64,000 nt of DNA from an uncultured Veillonellaceae bacterium (GTDB lineage: Bacteria > Bacillota > Negativicutes > Veillonellales > Dialisteraceae). The notes beneath the pieces are model-generated. The model saw only the letters and a program-made list of their open reading frames with translations, was not told where the DNA came from and did no database searches. The position numbers were made by a program, and so were the translations under genes. The stretch is from assembly GCA_958348245.1 (NCBI GenBank), contig CATVYJ010000008.1, forward strand, positions 12,769 through 76,768, given 5' to 3'. The stretch's first letter is position 1; every line of letters starts with the position of its first letter. This document shows, one piece after another, positions 1-7,718 of this stretch.

Positions 1-1411
1 CCAGATAGAAGATGTCGCTGGCGTTTTTCAGCTTGTCCGCGAAGTCCGCCATGAGGTCCCGCGATTCGAGCACTTTCTCGATGTCCTTCGGCAGCTCTTT
101 CAGGGCGCGGAGCACGGCCGCCGTTTCTTCCGGCGAGACGGTGCCTTTGACCTGGCCCATGTAGAGGGCGAGGAGAAGGAGCGCCACCAGCTGGGTGGTG
201 TAGGCTTTCGTGGAGGCCACGGCGATTTCCGGGCCGGCGAGGGTGTAGATGGTGTGATCCGCTTCGCGGGCGATGGACGAACCGATGGAGTTCGTCACGG
301 CCAGGCTCCGCGCGCCGAGGCGTTTCGCTTCTTTCAGCGCCGCGAGGGTGTCGATGGTCTCGCCGGACTGGCTCACCACGACGACCAGCGTCCCTTCCGT
401 GGTGAGGGGATGGCTGTAGCGGTACTCCGAGGCGATCTCCACAGAGACGGGAATGCGGGCGAAGCGCTCGATGTAGTATTTCGCCACGAGCCCCGCGTGG
501 TAGGCGGTGCCGCAGGCGGTGATGAGGATATGGTCGATGGTGTTCACGTCGGCCTTCGTCCAGTTCAGATTGTCGAAGACCACGTCGTCATGCGGCCCGG
601 CGTGGATTTTCACGGTGTCCCGCACCGCTTTGGGCTGCTCGTAGATTTCCTTCAGCATGAAATGGGGATAGCCGCCCTTTTCTGCCGCTTCCGCCGTCCA
701 GGTGACTTCCTGCACTTTCTTGGAGATGGGCCGGCCGTCCGCGCCGTACACGGTGACGCTGTCGGGCTTCACCACGGCGATTTCCCCGTCGTCCAGCACG
801 TAGATGCGCCGGGTGCGGCTGATGATGGCCGGGATGTCCGAGGCGATGAAATTCTCGCCGCTGCCCAGCCCGATGATGAGCGGATTGTCTTTCTTCGAGC
901 AGATGATCGTGTCCGGATCGTCTTTGTCCATGAAGAGCAGGGTGTACGTGCCGGTGATGTATTTCAGCACTTTCCGCACGGTGGAGAGGAAGTCTCCGTC
1001 GTCGAGCTCTTCCGCCAGATGCGCCGCCACTTCGGAGTCCGTGTCGGACTGGAAGACGTGCCCTTTCGCGGCGAGCTCCTGCTTGAGCTGCATGTAATTT
1101 TCGATGATGCCGTTATGCACGATGACGAAATGATTGTGGCAGTCGCCGTGGGGATGGGCGTTCCGGTCGGACGGCGCGCCGTGCGTCGCCCAGCGGGTGT
1201 GGCCGATGCCGGTATGGCCCGTGAGCGGCGCCGCTTCGAGCGCCTTTTTCAGGTTGTCCAGACGGCCTTCTTTCTTTACGATCCGGATGCCGCCTTCGGT
1301 GTGGACGGCGATGCCCGCCGAGTCATACCCGCGGTATTCCAGACGGCGCAGGCCGTCAATGAGAAATTCGGTGGCTTCGCCTTTCCCTGTATATCCTACG
1401 ATACCGCACAT
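1..1411 (-). CDS. glmS: Glutamine--fructose-6-phosphate aminotransferase (isomerizing), 3' end outside window
   Basis: It makes glucosamine-6-phosphate from fructose-6-phosphate and glutamine, the entry step to UDP-GlcNAc for peptidoglycan and lipid A. The protein opens MCGIVGYTG, so Cys2 is the N-terminal nucleophile of the class II glutaminase. TRWATHG follows near residue 75. The isomerase half shows the SIS motifs SQSGET and STKAYTTQ. About 470 of the usual 600-610 residues are present and the C-terminal SIS domain runs off the left edge. The start is set by AAGGAGG a few bases before the ATG. The reading frame is intact. The leader is short, so no glmS ribozyme fits. Confidence 0.97.
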   Translation of the reverse strand, partial: MCGIVGYTGKGEATEFLIDGLRRLEYRGYDSAGIAVHTEGGIRIVKKEGRLDNLKKALEAAPLTGHTGIGHTRWATHGAPSDRNAHPHGDCHNHFVIVHNGIIENYMQLKQELAAKGHVFQSDTDSEVAAHLAEELDDGDFLSTVRKVLKYITGTYTLLFMDKDDPDTIICSKKDNPLIIGLGSGENFIASDIPAIISRTRRIYVLDDGEIAVVKPDSVTVYGADGRPISKKVQEVTWTAEAAEKGGYPHFMLKEIYEQPKAVRDTVKIHAGPHDDVVFDNLNWTKADVNTIDHILITACGTAYHAGLVAKYYIERFARIPVSVEIASEYRYSHPLTTEGTLVVVVSQSGETIDTLAALKEAKRLGARSLAVTNSIGSSIAREADHTIYTLAGPEIAVASTKAYTTQLVALLLLALYMGQVKGTVSPEETAAVLRALKELPKDIEKVLESRDLMADFADKLKNASDIFYL

Positions 1412-1469
1412 AAGTGAATCCTCCTTATTATTCCATGGCCGCTGGCGGCCCTTTTTTCCATGAAGGAAA

Positions 1470-1488
1470 ATTATACGCACTTATTATA
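1470..1488 (-). promoter_or_regulatory. Putative glmS promoter, two candidate -10 boxes
   Basis: On the minus strand two TATAAT hexamers lie at 1483-1488 and 1470-1475, both facing glmS. No convincing -35 is seen for either. Start sites here give a 5' leader of about 55-70 nt, which contains a GGCCGC/GCGGCC hairpin near 1437-1452. Confidence 0.5.
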
Positions 1489-1623
1489 GCACAGGCTTTT
1501 TTTATCGGCCATTCCAGAACGGGGAAATTCCCCGGCGCTCCGTCTTTATGGCGCGCCGCCCGCACAGAAAGGCGCGGAAAAATTTGTCTTTTTCTCCGCG
1601 GCGGAAAAAAAGCCGCGCCCGCG

Positions 1624-1647
1624 AAAAAAGTCCGGACGCGCCGGACT
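1624..1647 (-). terminator. Intrinsic terminator of the sppA/Yip1-like unit
   Basis: On the minus strand AGTCCGG-CGCGT-CCGGACT forms a perfect 7-bp stem followed by six T residues, just after the Yip1-like gene and before the glmS promoter. Confidence 0.8.
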
Positions 1648-1670
1648 TGCACCGCCTGCCGGCCCGCGGC

Positions 1671-2258
1671 TCACAGGCTCTGGATGACCCCTTCCACGGC
1701 GGCGAGGTCCTGCATGGCCGCGAGGCCCGACAGGGCGGCCATGAGGCCCGCCGCGAAGAGGCAGAGGAAAATCACCGCGAACAGGATCGCCGGAATGAGC
1801 GTGACGAGAAGCGCTTTCCCTGTGGAAAAGCCGTAGTTCTCGCTGACGGCGGTCACGTCGAGAGCGAAGCTCCACAGGAAGAGCGCCGTCCCCAGCGCCT
1901 CCCCGCCGAAGCCGAGGAGCAGATCGAGGAGCCCGCCGAAGACGGAGAACGCGTACGGGAAGGACGCCGCCATGAATCCCGCGGTGACGCCCTGCGCGGT
2001 CCCCCGTCCGCCGAGGAATCCCGCGCAGTAGTCGATGACCGCGCTGTGCAGGAAGAGCGCCGTCCCCATGAGGACGAAGGTCACGAGGAACCGCGTCCCC
2101 AGTCCCGGCCCTTCCACGAAAGAGGTGAGCGACAGCAGAAACGCCGTGAAAAGCCACAGCGCCCCCGCCTGCCGGAGCTGCTCCCCGCGGGTGACCGTGC
2201 GCAGCGCCCGCCGGGGACTGGCGAGGAGCTGATACATCAGATCCAGAAAATAATGCAT
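1671..2258 (-). CDS. Yip1-domain integral membrane protein
   Basis: 195 residues with about five hydrophobic segments after a short cytoplasmic N-terminus (MHYFLDLMYQLLASPRRAL). This opening, with a helix and a basic SPRRALR-type stretch before the first membrane span, fits the bacterial Yip1/DUF1282-like family, whose function is unknown. AAGGAGGACGC precedes the ATG. It starts 9 nt after sppA ends and shares that gene's transcript, so the two may act together in membrane maintenance. That pairing is inference; family assignment is moderate. Confidence 0.7.
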   Translation of the reverse strand: MHYFLDLMYQLLASPRRALRTVTRGEQLRQAGALWLFTAFLLSLTSFVEGPGLGTRFLVTFVLMGTALFLHSAVIDYCAGFLGGRGTAQGVTAGFMAASFPYAFSVFGGLLDLLLGFGGEALGTALFLWSFALDVTAVSENYGFSTGKALLVTLIPAILFAVIFLCLFAAGLMAALSGLAAMQDLAAVEGVIQSL

Positions 2259-2267
2259 GCGTCCTCC

Positions 2268-3212
2268 TTATCGTACGGCCGGCGCGCCGCCCGCGGCCTG
2301 CGTCAGCCGGTCCACCATGCCGTCCGCCATGCGGCGGCCCATTTCGTTCATATCCGATGCGAACAGGCCCGCCAGCGGCCGCGCCTCCCCATAGGAGTGA
2401 ACGGGGATATCCCCGTCGCCGAGGCCCGCCCGTTCGCCCGCGTAGTTCAGCGCGTCGTAATAATTGCCCACCGCGTCCACGAGGCCCGCGTCCAGCGCCT
2501 GCCGCCCCGTGAAGAGCCGGCCGTCCGCCAGAGCCCGCACGTCCGTTTCGTCCATGCGGCGGCCGTCCGCGACGGTGCGAACGAACTGCTGGTAAATGTC
2601 GTCCACCATGCGCTGCAGCATGGCCCGCTCGTCGTCCGTCATGGGGCGGAACATGGAGAGAATATCCTTGTGCGCGCCGCTTTTGATTTTCTCATTGTAC
2701 ACGCCCAGCTTGTCCAGGAGCTCCTCCACATTGTTGTAGTCGATGTAGACGCCGATGCTGCCGGTGAGGCTCGCCGGGCTGGCAAAGAGATAGTCGCCCC
2801 GGCTGGCGATCCAGTAGCCCGCGCTGGCGCAGAGATCGCCCATGGACACCACCACGGGCTTGCCCGCGCTCCGCACCTTGTCCACCTCTTCCGCGATTTC
2901 CTGCGCGGCCGCCGCCGATCCGCCGGGCGTATTGAGCCGGAGCAGCACCGCTCTGGCCTGCGGGTCGAGCCGCGCCTCGCGGAGCTCCCGCATGACCCGC
3001 TCGCTCGCCGTGCCCTGCTGCTGCGCGAGAAGGCCGCCCGCGTCCTCGCCGCCGTAGAGCGCGCCGTCGATGCGGATGACCGCCACATAGCCCGGCGCCG
3101 CCGGCTCCCGGATGAGGCCGCTCCGCAGGAAAAAGGCCAGCGCCGCCGCGAGGACGAGCGCCGCGCCCACGGCGATCACAAAGAGCTGCCGCCTCGTAAA
3201 ATGCACGTTCAT
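2268..3212 (-). CDS. sppA: Signal peptide peptidase SppA, S49 family (36 kDa type)
   Basis: A membrane-anchored serine protease that degrades signal peptides left after secretion. Residues 9-28 form one membrane anchor. The S49 core follows with LRLNTPGGS near 91-99, the catalytic serine in DLCASAGYW (Ser130) and the general-base lysine in SGAHKD (Lys182). The 52-residue Ser-Lys spacing matches Bacillus-type SppA. Its 314 residues fit the short single-domain form, not the roughly 600-residue E. coli form. It is first gene of a two-gene unit with the Yip1-like protein and diverges from mntH. Confidence 0.92.
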   Translation of the reverse strand: MNVHFTRRQLFVIAVGAALVLAAALAFFLRSGLIREPAAPGYVAVIRIDGALYGGEDAGGLLAQQQGTASERVMRELREARLDPQARAVLLRLNTPGGSAAAAQEIAEEVDKVRSAGKPVVVSMGDLCASAGYWIASRGDYLFASPASLTGSIGVYIDYNNVEELLDKLGVYNEKIKSGAHKDILSMFRPMTDDERAMLQRMVDDIYQQFVRTVADGRRMDETDVRALADGRLFTGRQALDAGLVDAVGNYYDALNYAGERAGLGDGDIPVHSYGEARPLAGLFASDMNEMGRRMADGMVDRLTQAAGGAPAVR

Positions 3213-3253
3213 AGTCCTGTTCCTTTCTGCAACGTCCGAAGACTGATGGTCTT

Positions 3254-3259
3254 ATTATA
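3254..3259 (-). promoter_or_regulatory. Probable -10 box of sppA
   Basis: TATAAT on the minus strand about 45 bases before the sppA start. The -35 region is not recognisable. It lies back to back with the mntH promoter. Confidence 0.4.
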
Positions 3260-3322
3260 CTACACCTTCCCGCAAAATCCCGGGGCCGCGCCCGCCCGTC
3301 TGTACTTCTTCCCCGTATCGTG

Positions 3323-3357
3323 TATAATAGGAGCATGGGATTTAGGTTTCCCTAAAT
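3323..3357 (+). promoter_or_regulatory. mntH promoter -10 with MntR/DtxR-like operator
   Basis: TATAAT at 3323-3328 is followed by ATTTAGG-TTTC-CCTAAAT at 3340-3357, a perfect 7-bp inverted repeat with a 4-nt centre. The TTAGG-N4-CCTAA layout matches operators of DtxR-family manganese repressors (MntR/ScaR/SirR type). Its place over the expected start site and before a manganese transporter gene suggests Mn-dependent repression. Confidence 0.75.
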
Positions 3358-3384
3358 TTAATGAGAAAGGAACAATTTCTTGCT

Positions 3385-4650
3385 ATGAACCTAAAAGAAT
3401 TCTGGAAAGATAAAGAGAAGCCCCGGCTCACGGCGTACATGGACATTTTCAAATCGCTCGGTCCGGGCCTCATCGTGGCGGTGGGCTTCGTGGACCCGGG
3501 CAACTGGGCGTCGAACCTTGCCGCCGGCTCGTCCTACGGCTACCAGCTCCTGTGGGTGGTGACGCTCTCCACGCTCATGCTCATCATTCTCCAGCACAAC
3601 GCGGCCCACCTGGGCATCGTCTCCGGGAAATGCCTCTCCGAAGCGGCCACGGCGTACATGCCGCGCCGGCTCAAAAATTTCATCCTCACCACGGCCATGC
3701 TCGCCGCCGTCTCCACCGCGCTGGCGGAGCTCCTCGGCGGGGCCATCGCCCTGGAAATGCTCTTCGGCGTGCCTCTCCGCGCCGGGGCCTTCGTCATGCT
3801 GCTCCTCTCGCTGTACCTCCAATTCAGCCATTCCTACCAGCGGGTGGAAAAAATCATCGTGGCCTTCGTCTCTCTCATCGGCCTCGCCTTCATGGCGGAG
3901 ATTTTCCTCGTCCCCGTGGACTGGCCGGCGGCGCGCGCGGGCTGGGTGACGCCCTCTCTCCCCGCGGGCGCGATGACCGTCGTCATGAGCGTGCTCGGCT
4001 CGGTCATCATGCCGCACAATCTGTTTCTCCATTCCGAAGTCATCCAGAGCCAGCAGTTTCATCTCTCCGGCCCGGTGACCATCGAGAAAAAGCTGAAGAC
4101 CGAATACATCGACACCATCTTTTCCATGGGCGTGGGCTGGGCCATCAACAGCGCCATCATCTTCGTGGCCGCCACGGCGTTCTTTGCCAACGGTATCGAA
4201 GTGGACGACCTCGCCCAGGCGGGCGGCCTTCTCGCCCCCATCCTGGGGCCGCTCTCGGCGCAGCTCTTCGGCGCGGCGCTCCTTTTCGCGGGCATCGCGG
4301 CGAGCCTCACCTCCTCCATGGCGGGCGGCTGCATCTTCGCGGGCATGCTCGGCGAACCCTACGACTCCGCCGACAAACACACCAAGCTGGGGTCCCTGCT
4401 CACCATGGTGCCGGCGTTCCTCCTCATCCTCCTCATCGATTCGCCTTTCGAAGGGCTCATCTGGTCCCAGACCTTCCTCTCCATGCAGCTCCCCTTCACC
4501 ATTTTCACTCAGCTCTATCTCACCTCGTCGACGCGCGTCATGGGACCGTACGCCAATAAAAAATACACGAAGGCGCTCCTCTGGGGCATCGGCCTTCTGG
4601 TGACCTTCTTCAATCTGCTCCTCCTGAAGGATCTTTTCGCCGGTCTGTGA
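3385..4650 (+). CDS. mntH: Nramp-family divalent metal (Mn2+/Fe2+) transporter MntH
   Basis: A proton-coupled manganese importer of the inner membrane. TM1 carries the metal-binding DPGNW motif and TM6 carries MPHNLFLHS, the two unwound helices that hold the ion in Nramp proteins. About 11 hydrophobic segments are visible in 421 residues, normal for the family. The ATG at 3385 is preferred because AAAGG lies about 13 nt upstream. An in-frame ATG at 3361 has no ribosome site and follows directly on the operator. The gene stands alone and ends in a shared terminator with azlD. Confidence 0.93.
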   Translation: MNLKEFWKDKEKPRLTAYMDIFKSLGPGLIVAVGFVDPGNWASNLAAGSSYGYQLLWVVTLSTLMLIILQHNAAHLGIVSGKCLSEAATAYMPRRLKNFILTTAMLAAVSTALAELLGGAIALEMLFGVPLRAGAFVMLLLSLYLQFSHSYQRVEKIIVAFVSLIGLAFMAEIFLVPVDWPAARAGWVTPSLPAGAMTVVMSVLGSVIMPHNLFLHSEVIQSQQFHLSGPVTIEKKLKTEYIDTIFSMGVGWAINSAIIFVAATAFFANGIEVDDLAQAGGLLAPILGPLSAQLFGAALLFAGIAASLTSSMAGGCIFAGMLGEPYDSADKHTKLGSLLTMVPAFLLILLIDSPFEGLIWSQTFLSMQLPFTIFTQLYLTSSTRVMGPYANKKYTKALLWGIGLLVTFFNLLLLKDLFAGL

Positions 4651-4653
4651 GAC

Positions 4654-4692
4654 AAAAAAAGAACAGCGCCTTTTCGAAGACGCTGTTTTTTT
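4654..4692. terminator. Bidirectional terminator between mntH and azlD
   Basis: AACAGCG and CGCTGTT flank a 12-nt loop, with an A run before and a T run after, so the hairpin can end transcription of both convergent units. Confidence 0.85.
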
Positions 4693-4699
4693 CTGTCTT

Positions 4700-5038
4700 T
4701 CACCGGAAAACGAACTGCACGAGCACCATGCAGCACGCCGTGCCGCCCGCCATGGAGAGCATCATATTCCGCCGCCACAGGTGCAGCCCCGCCGTCACCG
4801 CCGCGGAGAGCAGCTCCGGCGCGGGATGCCCGTCCGCAAAGAGCGGCACATGGCGCAGGCAGTACACCACGAGGAGCGCAAAGACCGCCGCGGGAAGCGC
4901 CCGCCCGAGATACCGCACGTACGCCGGCACGGTCCGCCCCGGTCGGAAAAGGAGAAACGGCAGGAACCGGGTCGCCATGGTCATGGCCGCGCAGATGGCG
5001 ATGACCGCCGCCTGCTGCCAGAGAGAAAGCTCCGTCAT
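4700..5038 (-). CDS. azlD: AzlD-family branched-chain amino acid transport subunit
   Basis: 112 residues with four hydrophobic segments and the family-typical TRFLPFLLF stretch after the first helix. AzlD is the small partner of AzlC in a two-subunit exporter of branched-chain amino acids or analogues. The ATG at 5038 overlaps the azlC stop (ATGA), so the two are translationally coupled. A longer reading through the azlC region in this frame has no membrane pattern and is rejected. Confidence 0.9.
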   Translation of the reverse strand: MTELSLWQQAAVIAICAAMTMATRFLPFLLFRPGRTVPAYVRYLGRALPAAVFALLVVYCLRHVPLFADGHPAPELLSAAVTAGLHLWRRNMMLSMAGGTACCMVLVQFVFR

Positions 5039-5763
5039 GAGAGGCCTCCTTCCCGGCCGCCCATGGCCCGCTCGACAGGCCGGCGGAAAATTGTCAGCGC
5101 CAGCACGATGGCGCCCATGGCGGGCAGCATGAACCGGTCCGGCCCGAACGCCGCGAGCGCCGCCCCAGACAGTCCGATGCCGAGGAGCGCCGTCCAGGGC
5201 CGCTTCTCCCGGAGGAGCTGTTCGAGGAAAATCACCACGAACATGGCGGTCATGACGAAGTCCAGCCCCGCCAGATCCAATCCGGACAGCACCGTGCCCA
5301 GCAGCCCGCCGAGCAGGGACCCCGTCACCCAGTACAGATAATCGAGCGCGCTCACAAAGAAATAGAACCAGCCCCGGTCGGAACTGCCGGGGATTCTGGC
5401 GGTGTAATTGAGGGCAAACGTCTCGTCGCAGAGCCAGAAAATGAGAAAGGGCAGCTTCCATCCCATGCCGCTGTATTTCTCCGAGAGCGACAGGCCGTAG
5501 AACAGATGGCGCGCCTGCACGACGAGCGCCACCGCCGCGGTCTGCACCGGCGCGAACGGCGAGACCAGCATGGCCACCGTCACAAATTCCAGCGAGCCTC
5601 CGTAAATCACGGCGGCCATGAGGCAGGGATACCAGAAGGGAAACCCCATGGAGTGCATGTACAGGCCGTAGCTCACGCCCACGAACCAGAACCCCGCCAG
5701 CATGGGCAGGGTATAGACAAACGCGTCGCCCAGCGCGTGGCGCACAGGTGCGGAAATTTTCAT
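5035..5763 (-). CDS. azlC: AzlC-family branched-chain amino acid exporter, large subunit
   Basis: 242 residues with seven or more hydrophobic segments. The order YTLPMLAGFWFVGVSYG, YGGSLEFVTVAML, RHLFYGLSL and DETFAL is typical of AzlC (YgaZ-like). The start at 5763 is chosen because AAGGAGG lies 5-6 nt upstream; an earlier in-frame start would add 21 residues unlike the family. It forms an operon with azlD. E. coli YgaZH, the nearest characterised pair, exports valine. Confidence 0.92.
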   Translation of the reverse strand: MKISAPVRHALGDAFVYTLPMLAGFWFVGVSYGLYMHSMGFPFWYPCLMAAVIYGGSLEFVTVAMLVSPFAPVQTAAVALVVQARHLFYGLSLSEKYSGMGWKLPFLIFWLCDETFALNYTARIPGSSDRGWFYFFVSALDYLYWVTGSLLGGLLGTVLSGLDLAGLDFVMTAMFVVIFLEQLLREKRPWTALLGIGLSGAALAAFGPDRFMLPAMGAIVLALTIFRRPVERAMGGREGGLS

Positions 5764-5876
5764 AGGGACCTCCTTCTTTGCCTTCGGGATGTTCCATAGT
5801 ATACCGTTTCCGCCCATGGGCCTCAAGATGCAAAAGACGGCCAGCCGGCCGCCTTTAACGATGGGGATCTATCGTT

Positions 5877-6719
5877 TTATTTGTCCGCATGGTGCACCAC
5901 GAGCTGCGGGAAGGGGATGTCGATGCCCGCCCGGTCGAGCGCCTGCTTCACGGCGATGTAGAGCTCGTTCATGGCGGTGAAATAATCTTCCCGGCGCACC
6001 TCCGCCCGGGCGTAGACGGTGATGCTCGAATCCGCCAGGGCTTTCACGTAGACGGGCATGGTCTCCTGATTCACCACGTAGGGCGACGCGCAGAGGGTCT
6101 CCCGGATGAGCGCGACGCACGCCGGCAGATCCGTGCCGTACCCCACGCCGATATTCATCTCCACATTGCGCGTGTCCAGCCGGGAATAATTGGTGATGAC
6201 GCTGGAGGTCATGGTGAGATTCGGCACGATGATGAGCTGATTGCCCGTCGTCCGCAGCTCCGTGTACATGATGCGGATATTCTCCACATTGCCGCTGGTG
6301 CCGCCCCCCGCGTCGATGTAGTCCCCCACGCGGAAGGGCTGGAACATGAGGATGTAAATGCCCGAGGCGACGTTGCTCACCTTGTCCTTCAGGGCGAGCC
6401 CGATGCCGAGGCCGATGCCGCCGAGAGCCGCCGAGATGGACGTGGTGGAAAAGCCCAGCGTCCCGAGGGCCATCACCGCCACGATGGCCAGGCAGAAGAA
6501 ATAGGCGAGCTCCGTGATGAAGGTCACCGCCGAGCTCTCCACGCTGCTCTGGGTGAGGATATTGAAAATCACCCGGCGGATCCAGCGGCAGATCACGTAG
6601 CCGATGGCCGCGATGATGAGCGCCGCCAGAATTTCCGGCCCCTTCGTGAGCGCAAAATTGACCAGATGCTCCCACACCTGCTCCGTCCAGTCTATGGTCT
6701 TTTCTCCTACCTGTTCCAC
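5877..6719 (-). CDS. mscS: Small-conductance mechanosensitive channel (MscS family)
   Basis: 280 residues, the size of E. coli MscS. Three N-terminal membrane helices are followed by the pore helix with the Gly/Ala pattern SAALGGIGLGIGLALKDKVSN near residues 97-117, then the beta domain (FRVGDYIDAGG, VPNLTMTSSVITNYSR) and the C-terminal alpha-beta vestibule. It opens under membrane tension to release solutes in hypo-osmotic shock. The start codon is GTG with AGGAGA upstream. It is a single-gene unit. Confidence 0.93.
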   Translation of the reverse strand: MEQVGEKTIDWTEQVWEHLVNFALTKGPEILAALIIAAIGYVICRWIRRVIFNILTQSSVESSAVTFITELAYFFCLAIVAVMALGTLGFSTTSISAALGGIGLGIGLALKDKVSNVASGIYILMFQPFRVGDYIDAGGGTSGNVENIRIMYTELRTTGNQLIIVPNLTMTSSVITNYSRLDTRNVEMNIGVGYGTDLPACVALIRETLCASPYVVNQETMPVYVKALADSSITVYARAEVRREDYFTAMNELYIAVKQALDRAGIDIPFPQLVVHHADK

Positions 6720-6776
6720 GGCCGTTCTCCTTTCGCCTCTGTTTCCCCTATCTTAACAAATCGGAGCGCGGCGCGC

Positions 6777-6804
6777 AAAAAAAGAGGAGCCGCCGCTCCC
6801 CTTT
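6777..6804 (-). terminator. Terminator of the fhs-folD unit
   Basis: On the minus strand GGAGC-GGCG-GCTCC, extended by AAAG/CTTT pairing, is followed by a run of seven T residues just past folD. Confidence 0.75.
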
Positions 6805-6809
6805 CCTTT

Positions 6810-7649
6810 TTACTGCCGTTCCGCCGCCGCCACGAGCGACTCGATGACCATGACGGTCGTGACGGACCCCACGCCGCCCGGCACGGGCGTAATGGCGCCG
6901 GCCGCGGCCTGCACGCCCTCAAAGTCCACGTCGCCCACGGTCTTTCCGTCCACGCGGTTGATGCCCACGTCGAGCACGACCGCGCCGGGCTTCACCATGT
7001 CCGCCGTGACCGACCCCGGTCGGCCGAGCGCCGCCGCGAGGATATCCGCTTCCCGCGTGACCGCCGCCAGATCCTTCGTGTGGGAGTGGCACACGGTCAC
7101 CGTGGCGTTCGCCCGCTGCAGAAGCAGCGCCAGCGGGCCGCCCACCACGCTGCTTCTGCCGATGACCACGGCGCGCTTCCCGTCCGGATCGATGCCGTAG
7201 TGCGCCAGGATCGCCATGCACGCCCGCGGCGTGCACGGGAAAAGCCCCTCCCGGCCCGCGGCGAGCCGCCCCAGATTGGCCGTGGTGAGCCCGTCGATGT
7301 CCTTGTCCGGATCAATGGCTTCGATGACGCGCTCCCGGGATACCTGCGGGGGCAGCGGCATCATCACGAGGATACCCGTCACCGCCGCGTCGCCGTTGAG
7401 CGCGCGCACCGTCATGAGGATATCCTCCTCGGAAGCCGTCCCGGGCTTCTTCACCAGACGGACGGGGATGCCGTACGCCGCGGCCTGCTTCTCCATGAAC
7501 GCCGTATACATCGCCGCCGGTTTGCTCTCCCCGGCCAGGATGATGGCCAGCGTGGGCGTCCTGCCCTTCTCCGCCAGTTTCGCCAGCCGCGCCCGGAGCG
7601 CGTCCGCCAGCGCCGCCGCCGTTTCTTTTCCATCCAGAATGAGTGCCAT
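6810..7649 (-). CDS. folD: Bifunctional methylene-THF dehydrogenase/methenyl-THF cyclohydrolase
   Basis: It interconverts 5,10-methylene-, methenyl- and 10-formyl-tetrahydrofolate. Visible motifs are YTAFMEKQAAAYGI with the active-site tyrosine and lysine, ILVMMPLPPQV, the DKDIDGLT loop, GRSSVVGGP (dinucleotide site) and the C-terminal ITPVPGGVGSVTTVMV. The start at 7649 follows AAAGGAGC and gives 279 residues, normal size; an upstream in-frame start adds 18 unlikely residues. It follows fhs by about 70 nt and works with it in formate and one-carbon metabolism. Confidence 0.95.
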   Translation of the reverse strand: MALILDGKETAAALADALRARLAKLAEKGRTPTLAIILAGESKPAAMYTAFMEKQAAAYGIPVRLVKKPGTASEEDILMTVRALNGDAAVTGILVMMPLPPQVSRERVIEAIDPDKDIDGLTTANLGRLAAGREGLFPCTPRACMAILAHYGIDPDGKRAVVIGRSSVVGGPLALLLQRANATVTVCHSHTKDLAAVTREADILAAALGRPGSVTADMVKPGAVVLDVGINRVDGKTVGDVDFEGVQAAAGAITPVPGGVGSVTTVMVIESLVAAAERQ

Positions 7650-7718
7650 GTGTGCTCCTTTCCGTAAAACAGGCGAAACGCCGCCCGCAGGCAGCGTCCG
7701 CACCGTCGTCCAATCCTG

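Noticed and set aside
254..1417. Long plus-strand open frame over glmS
   Set aside because: It is antisense to a clear glmS, rich in Arg/His/Gly as expected for a shadow frame in GC-rich DNA, and has no ribosome site.
1412..1670. glmS ribozyme before glmS
   Set aside because: The likely leader is only 55-70 nt and has no ribozyme core sequence.
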